Assembly (NCBI GenBank): GCA_038533575.1 | Contig: JBCAYL010000001.1 | Coordinates: 62,001-126,000 of the forward strand | DNA: 64,000 bases | From: Pseudomonadota bacterium | GTDB lineage: Bacteria; Pseudomonadota; Alphaproteobacteria; Rhodobacterales; Rhodobacteraceae | Direction: 5' to 3' | Shown: positions 56,371-64,000 of the stretch, piece after piece | Layout of the letters: each line of letters begins with the position of its first letter | How positions within the stretch are numbered: position 1 is the stretch's first letter | Notes under the pieces: generated by a model | The model's input: only the letters and a program-made list of their open reading frames with translations | Told to the model about the DNA's origin: nothing | Database searches by the model: none | Made by a program: the position numbers and the translations under genes

Positions 56371-58836
56371 ATGCGAGAGATGGAGTTACCGTCGAAGATC
56401 GAGGCGTGGTTCAGCCGCCGGGGCTGGGCACCGCATCCCCACCAGCGTGCGATGCTCGAGCGGAGGGAGGCAGCGTCGACGCTGCTCATCGCGCCCACGG
56501 GCGGGGGCAAGACGCTGGCGGGCTTCCTGCCGACCCTGGCCGATCTTGCCCGTGCGCCCCATGCAGGTCTGCACACGCTCTATGTCTCGCCGCTCAAGGC
56601 GCTGGCCGCCGATATCAAGCGCAACCTGCGCACGCCCGTGGAGGAGATCGGGCTCGATATCCGCATCGAGGATCGCACGGGCGACACGACCGCCACGCAA
56701 AAGAAGCGGCAGCGCGTGGACCCGCCGCAGATCCTGCTCACGACGCCCGAGTCGCTCGCGCTGCTCACCTCCTACGAAGACGCGCCGCGCATGTTCGCGG
56801 GCCTCGAGCGCATCGTCATCGACGAGATCCACGCGCTCTCGGAATCAAAGCGCGGCGACCAGCTCATGCTCGCGCTCGCGGCGCTCGAAGCCATGGTGCC
56901 GGGCATCCGTCGCGTGGGGCTCTCGGCCACGGTGGAGGACCCGACCGCCATCGCCACGTTCCTCGCCCGGCACCCTGAGCCCTGCGAGATCCTCGAGGCC
57001 GATCCCGGCCCGCCGCCCGATATCGCGATGCTCGAAACCGAGGAGCTGCCGCCCTGGTCGGGCGGCGGAGGAAAATACGCGATCCCGGCGATCCTCGAGG
57101 AGGTGAAGAAGCACAAGATCACGCTGATCTTTCACAACACGCGCGCGCAGGCGGAGCTTTTCTTCCACAACCTGTGGCTGGCCAACGAGGAGGGGCTGCC
57201 CATCGGCATCCACCACGGCTCGCTCTCCAAGGAGCAGCGGCAGCGCGTGGAGGGCGCGATGGTGGAGGGTTCGCTCCGCGCCATCGTCTGCACGGGCTCG
57301 CTCGATCTCGGGATCGACTGGGGCGATGTGGACCTTGTGATCCAGGTGGGAGCGCCGAAGAACGTGAAGCGGCTCGTCCAGCGGATCGGGAGGGCGAACC
57401 ACCGCTACAATGCGCCCTCGAAGGCGCTGCTCGTGCCCGCGAACCGCTTCGAGGTGGTGGAGTGCATCGCGGCGCTTAAGGCAGTGGAGGATCACGATCT
57501 CGACGGCGATCCGGCGGGGCCCGGGCCGCGGGACGTGCTCTGCCAGCACATCCTTATCGCCGCCTGCGCGGGGCCTTTTGACGAGGTCGCGCTTTACGAC
57601 CAGATGCGCACGGCGGGGGCTTACGCTGGGCTCGCCTGGGAGGAGTTCGAGGCCTGCCTCGATTTCTGCGCCACGGGCGGCTACGCGCTCCGCACCTATG
57701 ACCGCTGGCAGCGGCTGAGGAAGCGCGACGACGGGCTCTGGGAGCTGCGCGACCCGCGCGCGGCGCAGCGCATTCGCATGAATATCGGTACGATCCAGGA
57801 CACCGATACGCTGAAGGTGCGCCTGAAGAATCGCGCGGGCGGCAAGCCCTTGGGCGAGGTGGAGGAGGGCTTTGCCGCCACGCTCACGCCGGGGGATACC
57901 TTCCTCATCGGCGGGCAGATTGTGCGCTACGAAGGGCTGAAGGAGATGACCGTGGAGGTGACGCGCCGCGCCTCCGACAAGCCCAAGATCGCCACGTTTC
58001 TCGGCACGAAATTCGCCACCTCCACGCGGCTCACGCACCGCATCCTCGAGAGCTTCAAGCAGGACGACTGGCCGGAGCTGCCGAGTCACACGCGGGACTG
58101 GCTGCATCTGCAGCGGAAGGTATCCAAGCTGCCGGAGGCCGACCGCCTGCTGGTGGAGAGCTTCCCCCATGACGGGCGCGCGCAGACGGTGGTCTACGGC
58201 TTTGCGGGCCGCAACGCGATGCAGACACTGGGGCTGCTGGTGACACAGCGGATGGAGGAGCAGGGGCTCGGGCCCATGGGCTTCGTGGCGACGGATTACG
58301 CGACGCTGATCTGGTCGCTCGACAGCGTCACCGATCCTGCGCGGCTCTTTGATCGCGAGGGGCTCGTGGAGGGGCTCGAGACGTGGCTCGCGGGGAATGC
58401 GGTGATGAAGCGGACGTTCAAGGCCTCGGCCAATATCGCGGGGCTCATCGAGCGGAATACGCCGCAGAGCCGCAAGAGCGGGCGGCAGGCGACGTTCTCC
58501 TCCGACATCCTCTATGACACGCTCCTGAAATACGATCCCGACCACGTGCTCATGCAGATCACGCGGGAGGAGGCGACGCGGGGCCTAGTCGATTTTGGGC
58601 GGATCGAGGAGATGCTCGACCGGATCGGAGACCGCATCGACCACCGCGTCCTGAAGCGCGTGACACCGCTGGCCGCGCCGCTCTTCCTCGAAGCCGGGCG
58701 GGTGCCGGTAAAGGGGCTGGCCGACGAGCGGCTCATGGCTGAGGAGGCCGAGCGGCTCATGGAGACGGCGGGCCTCGACGAGATCGACAAGGCGGAAAAG
58801 AAGCCCAAGGAGAAGCGCTGGGCGGTGCCGTTTTGA
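56371..58836 (+). CDS. Lhr-like ligase-associated DEXH-box helicase
   Basis: This superfamily 2 helicase of 821 residues belongs to the Lhr-like group of the ligase-associated repair cluster. Motif I is APTGGGKTLAGFLP, motif II VIDEIHALSESKRGDQL, motif VI QRIGRANHRYNAPSKAL. A long C-terminal region with the Lhr winged helix and beta-sheet domains follows. The start could be ATG 56371 or 56380. The paired phosphoesterase PdeM lies downstream, 152 bases away, in the same direction. The DNA ligase and exonuclease usually found with these two are not in the window. DNA repair or RNA:DNA unwinding is the family role. Confidence 0.88.
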   Translation: MREMELPSKIEAWFSRRGWAPHPHQRAMLERREAASTLLIAPTGGGKTLAGFLPTLADLARAPHAGLHTLYVSPLKALAADIKRNLRTPVEEIGLDIRIEDRTGDTTATQKKRQRVDPPQILLTTPESLALLTSYEDAPRMFAGLERIVIDEIHALSESKRGDQLMLALAALEAMVPGIRRVGLSATVEDPTAIATFLARHPEPCEILEADPGPPPDIAMLETEELPPWSGGGGKYAIPAILEEVKKHKITLIFHNTRAQAELFFHNLWLANEEGLPIGIHHGSLSKEQRQRVEGAMVEGSLRAIVCTGSLDLGIDWGDVDLVIQVGAPKNVKRLVQRIGRANHRYNAPSKALLVPANRFEVVECIAALKAVEDHDLDGDPAGPGPRDVLCQHILIAACAGPFDEVALYDQMRTAGAYAGLAWEEFEACLDFCATGGYALRTYDRWQRLRKRDDGLWELRDPRAAQRIRMNIGTIQDTDTLKVRLKNRAGGKPLGEVEEGFAATLTPGDTFLIGGQIVRYEGLKEMTVEVTRRASDKPKIATFLGTKFATSTRLTHRILESFKQDDWPELPSHTRDWLHLQRKVSKLPEADRLLVESFPHDGRAQTVVYGFAGRNAMQTLGLLVTQRMEEQGLGPMGFVATDYATLIWSLDSVTDPARLFDREGLVEGLETWLAGNAVMKRTFKASANIAGLIERNTPQSRKSGRQATFSSDILYDTLLKYDPDHVLMQITREEATRGLVDFGRIEEMLDRIGDRIDHRVLKRVTPLAAPLFLEAGRVPVKGLADERLMAEEAERLMETAGLDEIDKAEKKPKEKRWAVPF

Positions 58837-58920
58837 GCGCGGCCCGCAATAAGAAGACACCTGTCATCTCGTGACCAGGGGATGAACGGCGCCGCGGTCC
58901 GAGTGGGCGGGGGCGGAGGT

Positions 58921-58937
58921 CCCGGATCAGATCCGGG
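58921..58937. repeat. Short hairpin repeat (copy 2 of the GGAGGTCCCGGATCA repeat)
   Basis: CCCGGAT and ATCCGGG pair perfectly around CAG, in the gap between lhr and pdeM. The preceding bases 58915-58929 match 9485-9499 exactly. The flanks are unrelated, so this is a dispersed repeat, not a duplication of genes. Confidence 0.55.
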
Positions 58938-59006
58938 GCGTGAGGCACGGGTTCAGAACGTCAGGGAGGGGTTGCCGCGTCCGCGTCCATGGGCGAAGAA
59001 CACATC

Positions 59007-59669
59007 ATGAACGGGCACACGTTCTCCTTGGCAGGAGCAGAGCTTTCAGCACGGCCGTCAGGCGCGCTTCACTGGGGTGACGCGTCCATGCTTGTCGTAT
59101 CCGATCTCCATCTCGGGAAATCCGATCGCATTGCCCGCCGCTCCGGCGCGATGCTCCCGCCCTACGAGACGCGCGACACGCTCAGCCGCCTCGAGGCCGA
59201 CCTTCGCGTGACACGGGCCAGAACGGTCGTGTGCCTTGGCGACAGCTTCGACGATCTCGCCGCCGCCGAGAGCCTCGACGAGGAAGAGCGGCTCTGGCTT
59301 GCGCGTCTGCAAGCCGGGCGGCGCTGGGTTTGGATCGAGGGGAACCATGACCCGGGCCCCGTCGATTTCGGCGGCACGCATCTCTCCGAGCTCCCGGCGG
59401 CGCCGCTGACTTTCCGCCATATCGCCCGTGGCGGTGCCAGCGGGGAGGTCAGTGGGCACTACCATCCGAAGGCAAGCCTCCACGCCCGTGGCCGGGTGAT
59501 CACGCGGCCCTGCTTTCTCTACGACAGTGACAGGGTCATCCTGCCAGCCTACGGCACCTACACCGGGGGTCTACGCACCGATCACGAGGCGCTGGTCGGG
59601 CTCATGCGAGAAGACGCCTGCGCTGTGCTCACCGGGCGCATGGCCCACGCCATCCCCATGCCGCGCTGA
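59007..59669 (+). CDS. pdeM: Ligase-associated DNA-damage-response phosphoesterase PdeM
   Basis: This 220-residue metallophosphoesterase of the PdeM type has the metal-binding motifs VSDLHLGKSDR, GDSFDD, EGNHDPG and GHYHPK in the normal order. The C-terminus ends in the MRED/GRMAHAIPM segment. The ATG at 59007 gives the expected MNGHTFSLAGAEL start; an ATG at 58989 is six codons upstream. It probably acts with the Lhr-like helicase next to it on damaged DNA or RNA-DNA ends, as inferred from the family cluster. It converges with the LytTR gene, which ends 11 bases downstream. Confidence 0.85.
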   Translation: MNGHTFSLAGAELSARPSGALHWGDASMLVVSDLHLGKSDRIARRSGAMLPPYETRDTLSRLEADLRVTRARTVVCLGDSFDDLAAAESLDEEERLWLARLQAGRRWVWIEGNHDPGPVDFGGTHLSELPAAPLTFRHIARGGASGEVSGHYHPKASLHARGRVITRPCFLYDSDRVILPAYGTYTGGLRTDHEALVGLMREDACAVLTGRMAHAIPMPR

Positions 59670-59680
59670 GGGCGTCGCCG

Positions 59681-60442
59681 TTAGAGGCGGAGCAGCCCGG
59701 CCTCTTCCAGCTCCGGCAGCTTGCCTTTGCTCACCGGGATGAGCTCGGCATCCGCGCTGACGAGATAGTGCTTGGTCCCGTCGCGCTTGGCGCCCGTCAC
59801 GGCATCCCGCGTGACCCAGTGGGAGCGGTGCGTGAAATAGCCTTCTACACCGTCCATCTCCTCGACCGCGTCGGCGAGGCGCATCCGGACGGTATGGCAG
59901 CCTGCGGGTGTCACGATCTCCACGAAATGGCCCTTGCCGGACAGGCGCAAGATCGGGCCCGGCGTGCCTTCCGGGAGGCGGCGGAGGAGGCGCGGGTTCT
60001 CCGGCTCCGCCTCCGCGCTCTCTTCGGAGCCGAGCGCCCCGTGTATCACCACCCGCGCCAGCGTGATGATCGCGCCCACGAGATAGCAGGACACGACCGC
60101 CTGAAAGAGCGTGATCGGGACAGGCTCGGGCGCGAAATAGAGACCGACGCCGGGCCATAGGAAAAGCAGGATGAGGGGCGCGGAGATCACGAGCCGCCCG
60201 ATTTCCCGCTGTCGGAAGCTCAGCCACGGCAGGAAGGTCTCTTCTACCGTCATGGCAAGGCCGATCATCAGCAGGCCCCAGCCGACGATGCAGGTCCACA
60301 GGATCGCGCGGTCCGCGAGATCAAGGAGCAGGAATGTCCCGAAGGGGCCCATATAGGCGGCAACGGCCGAGGACAGCACCCACACGGCCAGATGGCCCTG
60401 GTCGAGGAGTCTCGCGCGCAAATTCCGTAAAAACACAGGCAT
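59681..60442 (-). CDS. Membrane-bound LytTR transcriptional regulator
   Basis: This 253-residue protein has four predicted membrane helices (about residues 18-38, 45-65, 82-104 and 113-133) and a C-terminal LytTR DNA-binding domain (about 155-250: ILRLSGKGHFVEIVTPAGCHTVRMRLADAVEEM, EGYFTHRSHWV). No receiver domain is present, so it must sense through its membrane part. The ATG at 60442 is the natural start. Such single-gene LytTR membrane regulators control a few genes, often their own neighbours; the target is unknown. Confidence 0.82.
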   Translation of the reverse strand: MPVFLRNLRARLLDQGHLAVWVLSSAVAAYMGPFGTFLLLDLADRAILWTCIVGWGLLMIGLAMTVEETFLPWLSFRQREIGRLVISAPLILLFLWPGVGLYFAPEPVPITLFQAVVSCYLVGAIITLARVVIHGALGSEESAEAEPENPRLLRRLPEGTPGPILRLSGKGHFVEIVTPAGCHTVRMRLADAVEEMDGVEGYFTHRSHWVTRDAVTGAKRDGTKHYLVSADAELIPVSKGKLPELEEAGLLRL

Positions 60443-60558
60443 TCAGTGACCAAGCGTCAGTAAATGCCACGACGTCTAACGATCTTTCGCGCTGCCTCAA
60501 GCTTGGGCGGCAAACATCTTGGTGATTTGGGCGTCCTGCGACGGAGCGTCCAAATGCG

Positions 60559-61869
60559 CTAGTGCTCGATATGCTCCTCGCGCACGAACATGTTCGCCCA
60601 TGCCCTGTCGATGAGATCGGGGCGCATCTGGTAGGGGATGCCCTCGAACTCGCAGATGGAAATCATCTGGTCGATGAGGAAGACCGGCTGGTAGTTGGCG
60701 TAGATGTTGTCGATCAGCGGGTACTTCTCGCCGAGAAGATAGATCAGCGCCTCCTCATCCAGAGGCATGCCCTTCTTCTTGGCCACGAGCGCGAAGATCT
60801 TGAGGAAGTTCTCCTGGTTCGGGCCGTCGATCTTGATCTTGTAGAAGATCCGGCGAAGGGCGGCTTTGTCGAAGATCTCGTTGGGGTGGAAGTTCGTCGA
60901 GAAGATCACGAGCGTGTCGAAGGGCACCTCGAACTTCTCGCCCGATTGCAGCGCGAGGATGTCGCGGCTTTCTTCCAGCGGAACGATCCAGCGGTTCACG
61001 AGCTTCTGCGGCGGTTCTTCCTGGCGGCCGAGGTCGTCCACGATGAAGATGCCGCCGGAGCTCTTGAGCTGGAGCGGCGCCTGATAGGTGCGCGCGGTGG
61101 GGTTGTAGACCAGATCGAGCATGTCGAGGCTGAGCTCACCGCCGGTGATCACGGTGGGGCGGTCGCAGCGGACATAGCGCGTGTCAAAGCGGTTCGCTGT
61201 GCGGCGCAGGCTGTTGGGGTCATCGACCTCCGCCTCGGCCTTCGTGTGGACGATGGGGTCGTAGACGGTGATGACCTGGCCTGCATATTCGATGGCGCGC
61301 GGGATGTAGATCTTGTCTCCCATGGCGTCCCGGATCCCGTTGGAGATCGACGACTTACCGTTGCCCGGGGGCCCGTACATGAGGCAGGAGCGCCCGGCGG
61401 AGACGGCGGGCCCGAGCTGATCGAGGAGATCGTCGGGCAGGATGAGGTGGCCCATGGCGCCGAGGAGCTGGTCCTTCGTGACCTGGATATTGCGGATCGA
61501 CTGCCTTTTGACCTGCTCGGCATAGACATCGAGCGGCACGGGCATGGCGCCGTAATACTCCGACTGCTCGAGCGCGTCCGCCGTGCGGCCGCGGCCGGCA
61601 TCGGTGAGCTGGTAGCCCATCTCGTTACCCGAATTCGCATTAAGCGTACCGGTGGCCTCGAGGAGCTTCTGGGTCCGGCAGAGGTCCACAAGCTCCTGGA
61701 CGACCGGTACGGGGAGGCAGATCGCCTCTGAGATCTCCGTTACGGTATCGAGGTTCTTCCGGAAGATGGTCTTGAGCAGGACGTCCCGCATCATGACCAT
61801 CGAAAGCTGCATGTCCTCCAGCCGCTTCGGGGCCGGGGGTGCCATGACGTTGGAAACCTGCATGTTCAT
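60559..61869 (-). CDS. AAA-family ATPase (possibly Tad-pilus-associated)
   Basis: This 436-residue protein has a winged-helix-like N-terminal part (about 30-100) and one AAA domain with Walker A GPPGNGKSS (about residue 170) and Walker B-like GGIFIVDDLGRQ, plus the FSTNFHPNEIFDKAALRRIFYK sensor region. The family is, from memory, found beside Tad-pilus genes in Rhodobacteraceae. A prepilin peptidase lies about 1.7 kb to the right. The direction is away from it. The ATG at 61869 is preceded by GGGTGG. The role is unproven. Confidence 0.75.
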   Translation of the reverse strand: MNMQVSNVMAPPAPKRLEDMQLSMVMMRDVLLKTIFRKNLDTVTEISEAICLPVPVVQELVDLCRTQKLLEATGTLNANSGNEMGYQLTDAGRGRTADALEQSEYYGAMPVPLDVYAEQVKRQSIRNIQVTKDQLLGAMGHLILPDDLLDQLGPAVSAGRSCLMYGPPGNGKSSISNGIRDAMGDKIYIPRAIEYAGQVITVYDPIVHTKAEAEVDDPNSLRRTANRFDTRYVRCDRPTVITGGELSLDMLDLVYNPTARTYQAPLQLKSSGGIFIVDDLGRQEEPPQKLVNRWIVPLEESRDILALQSGEKFEVPFDTLVIFSTNFHPNEIFDKAALRRIFYKIKIDGPNQENFLKIFALVAKKKGMPLDEEALIYLLGEKYPLIDNIYANYQPVFLIDQMISICEFEGIPYQMRPDLIDRAWANMFVREEHIEH

Positions 61870-61985
61870 CGGTAGCCACCCTCAATATCGATTGCTTGCC
61901 CGGGTAGAGAGCAAGTTCGGCATTTCTTGGGCATGACTGCTCTGATATCGTGGCACGGAACCGCGCGATACGAAGCGGGAGAGGT

Positions 61986-63584
61986 ATGATGAGCGGAACT
62001 CTGAAAGCGCTGGGCGCGGTCTCCGTGCTGTGGCTCGTATGGGCGCTGGCCCTCCTCTGGCCAGGCGGGCTTGCGGTGAGCCAGCACGAAGGCGACACGA
62101 TGCATCTCATTGATATCGTGGAGCGAATGGCGCGTGGGCAGCTCCCTCATCTCGATTTCATGACGCCCATCGGGGCGGGCGCGTTCTGGCCGATCTCGGT
62201 TCTCGTGGGGGCGGGTCTGTCCATGGGGCAGGCCTTCATCGTTGCGCAGGTCGTGCTCGGGGCGCTCCTCGCGCTCGCGGCCACCTGGGTCGCCGTGGCA
62301 CGCATGGCATGGCCCTGGGCGCTGGCCTTCGGCGCGCTCTCGATCGTCACCGTCATGGCGCTCATGCACGGGACCGATGACGTCGCCGTCTCGGTCTCGA
62401 TGCACTACAATCGATGGGCCTGGGGGGTGACGTTTCTTGTCCTCACCATTGTCGCGATCCCGAGCGAGGGCAGGCCCGCGGCGCTCGAAGGCGTGATCCT
62501 GGGCGCCGGCATGGCCGCGCTCCTCATGATCAAGGTCACCTATTTCGCCGCCATCGCGCCCATCGTGATCATCATGGCGATCCTGACCGGTCAGCGTATG
62601 GTGCTCGCGATCGGGCTTGCCACCGGGCTCGCCGTCGCGGCCGGTCTCACGGCCGTGCTCGGGGTCGAGTACTGGCTGGCCTATCTGGGTGACCTCTTGG
62701 CCGTCGCGGGCTCCGAGGTGCGCCCGCAGCCGGGGCTGCCGCTCACGCAGCTCATCGTCGGGGCGGGCTACGTCGCCGGGACGGTCGTGGCCTTTTTCAT
62801 GCTCATGACGCTGCGCCGGGCGGGCTTCGAGAGCGAGGGGCTCTTCACGCTCATGTTCTTCGTGGCAGGGACTTACATCACCTACCAGAATTTCGGCAAC
62901 GATCCGATCTGGCTCGCATTCCTCGCGCTTCTGCTCGGCGTCTGGGCCGGGCAGTTGCAGGAAGAACGGCCCGAGCGGATCGTGACGCTGGGCGCGGTGG
63001 CGCTGGCGGCCATGATTGCCTCGAGTGTCGTCAATCTGGGCATGAGCCCGTTCCGGCATGCCTTCATCGACCGGGATCGTTACGTGCCGGCACTCATGGG
63101 CAGCGATCTCCACCAGGACCTCGTCTTCCTCGGTCAGCGCGCCAACATCCTCAATGCCGAGACGGCGCTCGGCCGTGGCGCGGCGCCCGTGCTCACCGCG
63201 GAAGACACCGGCGAAGAGGGCGCAGAGATCGCCGAGACGGTCGACTTCAAGGGCCGGACGTGGGAGCGCTGCGCCGCCAGCGGGAGCGCCGCCTATTTCG
63301 CCAGCATCGCGCAGGATCTCGCCGCGCAGGACCTCGCGCAGGGCGCACCGATCTTCATGATGGATATCCTCAATCCGCTTTGGCTCTTTGGTGCGCACCC
63401 TCCGCTCGAGGGCGGCGCTCCGTGGCATTATGATGGGCTGCCCGGCTTTGGGTCGGCGGAGTTCGTGCTGTTGCCCACCTGCCCGGTGCGGAGCGAGAGC
63501 TTCGCCCAGATCGCCGGGTCGCTAGAAGAAGCGGAGCTCACGCAGGTCGCCGATCGTCCGCTCTACGTGCTTTACGCCCGCTAG
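61986..63584 (+). CDS. Large multi-pass membrane protein of unknown function
   Basis: This 532-residue protein has about ten to eleven predicted membrane helices in the first 350 residues, with a short conserved-looking periplasmic motif SQHEGDTMHLIDIVERMARGQLPHLDFMTPIGAGAF near the start. A soluble C-terminal domain of about 170 residues follows. The layout recalls a GT-C glycosyltransferase (membrane domain, acidic residues in the first loop, then a soluble domain), but this is only a suggestion. GGGAGAGG precedes ATG 61986. It overlaps the prepilin peptidase gene by four bases in a convergent arrangement. Confidence 0.7.
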   Translation: MMSGTLKALGAVSVLWLVWALALLWPGGLAVSQHEGDTMHLIDIVERMARGQLPHLDFMTPIGAGAFWPISVLVGAGLSMGQAFIVAQVVLGALLALAATWVAVARMAWPWALAFGALSIVTVMALMHGTDDVAVSVSMHYNRWAWGVTFLVLTIVAIPSEGRPAALEGVILGAGMAALLMIKVTYFAAIAPIVIIMAILTGQRMVLAIGLATGLAVAAGLTAVLGVEYWLAYLGDLLAVAGSEVRPQPGLPLTQLIVGAGYVAGTVVAFFMLMTLRRAGFESEGLFTLMFFVAGTYITYQNFGNDPIWLAFLALLLGVWAGQLQEERPERIVTLGAVALAAMIASSVVNLGMSPFRHAFIDRDRYVPALMGSDLHQDLVFLGQRANILNAETALGRGAAPVLTAEDTGEEGAEIAETVDFKGRTWERCAASGSAAYFASIAQDLAAQDLAQGAPIFMMDILNPLWLFGAHPPLEGGAPWHYDGLPGFGSAEFVLLPTCPVRSESFAQIAGSLEEAELTQVADRPLYVLYAR

Positions 63585-63988
63585 AACGCGGCGAGCGCGA
63601 GGTAGATCGAGAGGACCCCGCCGAGGGCGAAGCCGAGCGGGAAGCGCTTGCCGGACGTCCAAGAGGCCCAGTCGGGCACCGCACTTTGGGCGCCGAGGCG
63701 GCGCGCGAGGCGGTGGGTCACAATGGCGGCGATGGCGCAGGCCGTGAAGAGGACGATGATCAGCGTCGTGTCTTCGCGCATGAAATAGGGGCTCGATGCG
63801 GCGATAAACTTCGCGTCTCCGCCCCCCATTGTGCCCGCGGCGTAGAGCACGAGGATCGCGACGAAGACGATGGCCGCCTGTACGAGCTGCCAGAAATAGA
63901 CATCCAGAGGCAGCAAAAGCGGCCCGAGCACCACGAACACCCCGAAAACGAAGAGTACTAGACCGTTGCGGATCTTGAGCTTCGCCAT
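63581..63988 (-). CDS. A24-type prepilin peptidase, short (CpaA-like)
   Basis: This 135-residue protein has four predicted membrane helices and the active-site motif GGGDAK, with Asp in a membrane-proximal loop (TMGGGDAKFIAASSPYF). It lacks the N-terminal methyltransferase domain of PilD. A second Asp of the peptidase pair may be the D29 near the first helix end (LLPLDVYFW). Such short peptidases process Flp pilins of Tad systems; pilin genes are not in this window and may lie to the right. Length is slightly short of the usual 150-170. Confidence 0.82.
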   Translation of the reverse strand: MAKLKIRNGLVLFVFGVFVVLGPLLLPLDVYFWQLVQAAIVFVAILVLYAAGTMGGGDAKFIAASSPYFMREDTTLIIVLFTACAIAAIVTHRLARRLGAQSAVPDWASWTSGKRFPLGFALGGVLSIYLALAAF

Positions 63989-64000
63989 GTCATCCCACGC

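Noticed and set aside
61950-61985. An extended N-terminus (MARNRAIRSGRG) for the large membrane protein
   Set aside because: The ribosome site GGGAGAGG lies just before ATG 61986, inside the proposed extension.

Overview
This 64 kb window is chromosomal DNA from a high-GC alphaproteobacterium, most likely a marine Rhodobacteraceae (Roseobacter-group) member. The grounds are the gene orders miaB; phoH-ybeY-corC-lnt-metK-trmB; aroA-cmk-...-rpsA-ihfB-lapA-trpF-trpB; ruvCAB-ybgC-tolQRAB-pal-cpoB-tilS-ftsH; and an almost certain SAM/SAH riboswitch in front of metK, a class described from Rhodobacterales. Coding density is very high, many neighbours overlap by 1-4 bases, and no rRNA, tRNA, CRISPR array, transposase or prophage gene was seen. 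The window is mostly core genome with small accessory insertions.

Layout. 1-3.1 kb: a partial unknown gene, miaB, then two exported proteins that share an unusual WIDPxGCEHW motif. 3.2-12.4 kb: phoH, a TauD-type dioxygenase, ybeY, corC, lnt, riboswitch-metK, trmB, aroA, cmk. 12.4-16.5 kb: an insertion between cmk and rpsA holding an acidic secreted beta-helix protein, an aldo/keto reductase, a DUF2130 protein and paired palindromes. 16.7-21.8 kb: rpsA, ihfB, lapA, trpF, a small conserved gene and trpB, with more paired palindromes around trpB. 21.9-24.1 kb: an accessory cassette of an EF-hand protein with a poly-aspartate tail, a PepSY-like protein with an Asp-rich tail, a membrane-anchored LuxR-type regulator and two small proteins. 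24.1-32.3 kb: transporters, a lipase-like hydrolase, a marR/nitroreductase operon with a clear operator candidate, L-lactate dehydrogenase and a sulfotransferase-like gene. 32.4-39.5 kb: rplY, malonyl-CoA decarboxylase, pth, DUF2332, DUF2237, msrA, prmA, a small membrane protein and a DUF1127 protein. 39.8-51.5 kb: ruvCAB, ybgC, the complete Tol-Pal system, tilS and ftsH. 51.6-56.3 kb: a MOSC gene broken by one in-frame stop, a membrane protein, and the one-carbon folate genes fhs and folD with an OsmC gene between them. 56.4-59.7 kb: an Lhr-like helicase and the PdeM phosphoesterase of the ligase-associated repair set, without the ligase or nuclease. 59.7-64 kb: a membrane LytTR protein, an AAA ATPase, a large membrane protein and a short A24 prepilin peptidase, possibly the edge of a Tad-pilus region.

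How the genes work together. The core blocks serve translation and tRNA modification (miaB, trmB, tilS, rpsA, rplY, pth, prmA, ybeY), envelope integrity (lnt, corC, Tol-Pal, ftsH), aromatic amino acids (aroA, trpF, trpB) and one-carbon/methyl metabolism (metK, fhs, folD). The least described parts are the poly-Asp cassette, the twin WIDPxGCEHW proteins and a family of paired palindromes placed between genes at several loci. All functional calls come from motif recognition and gene context; no database search was possible.
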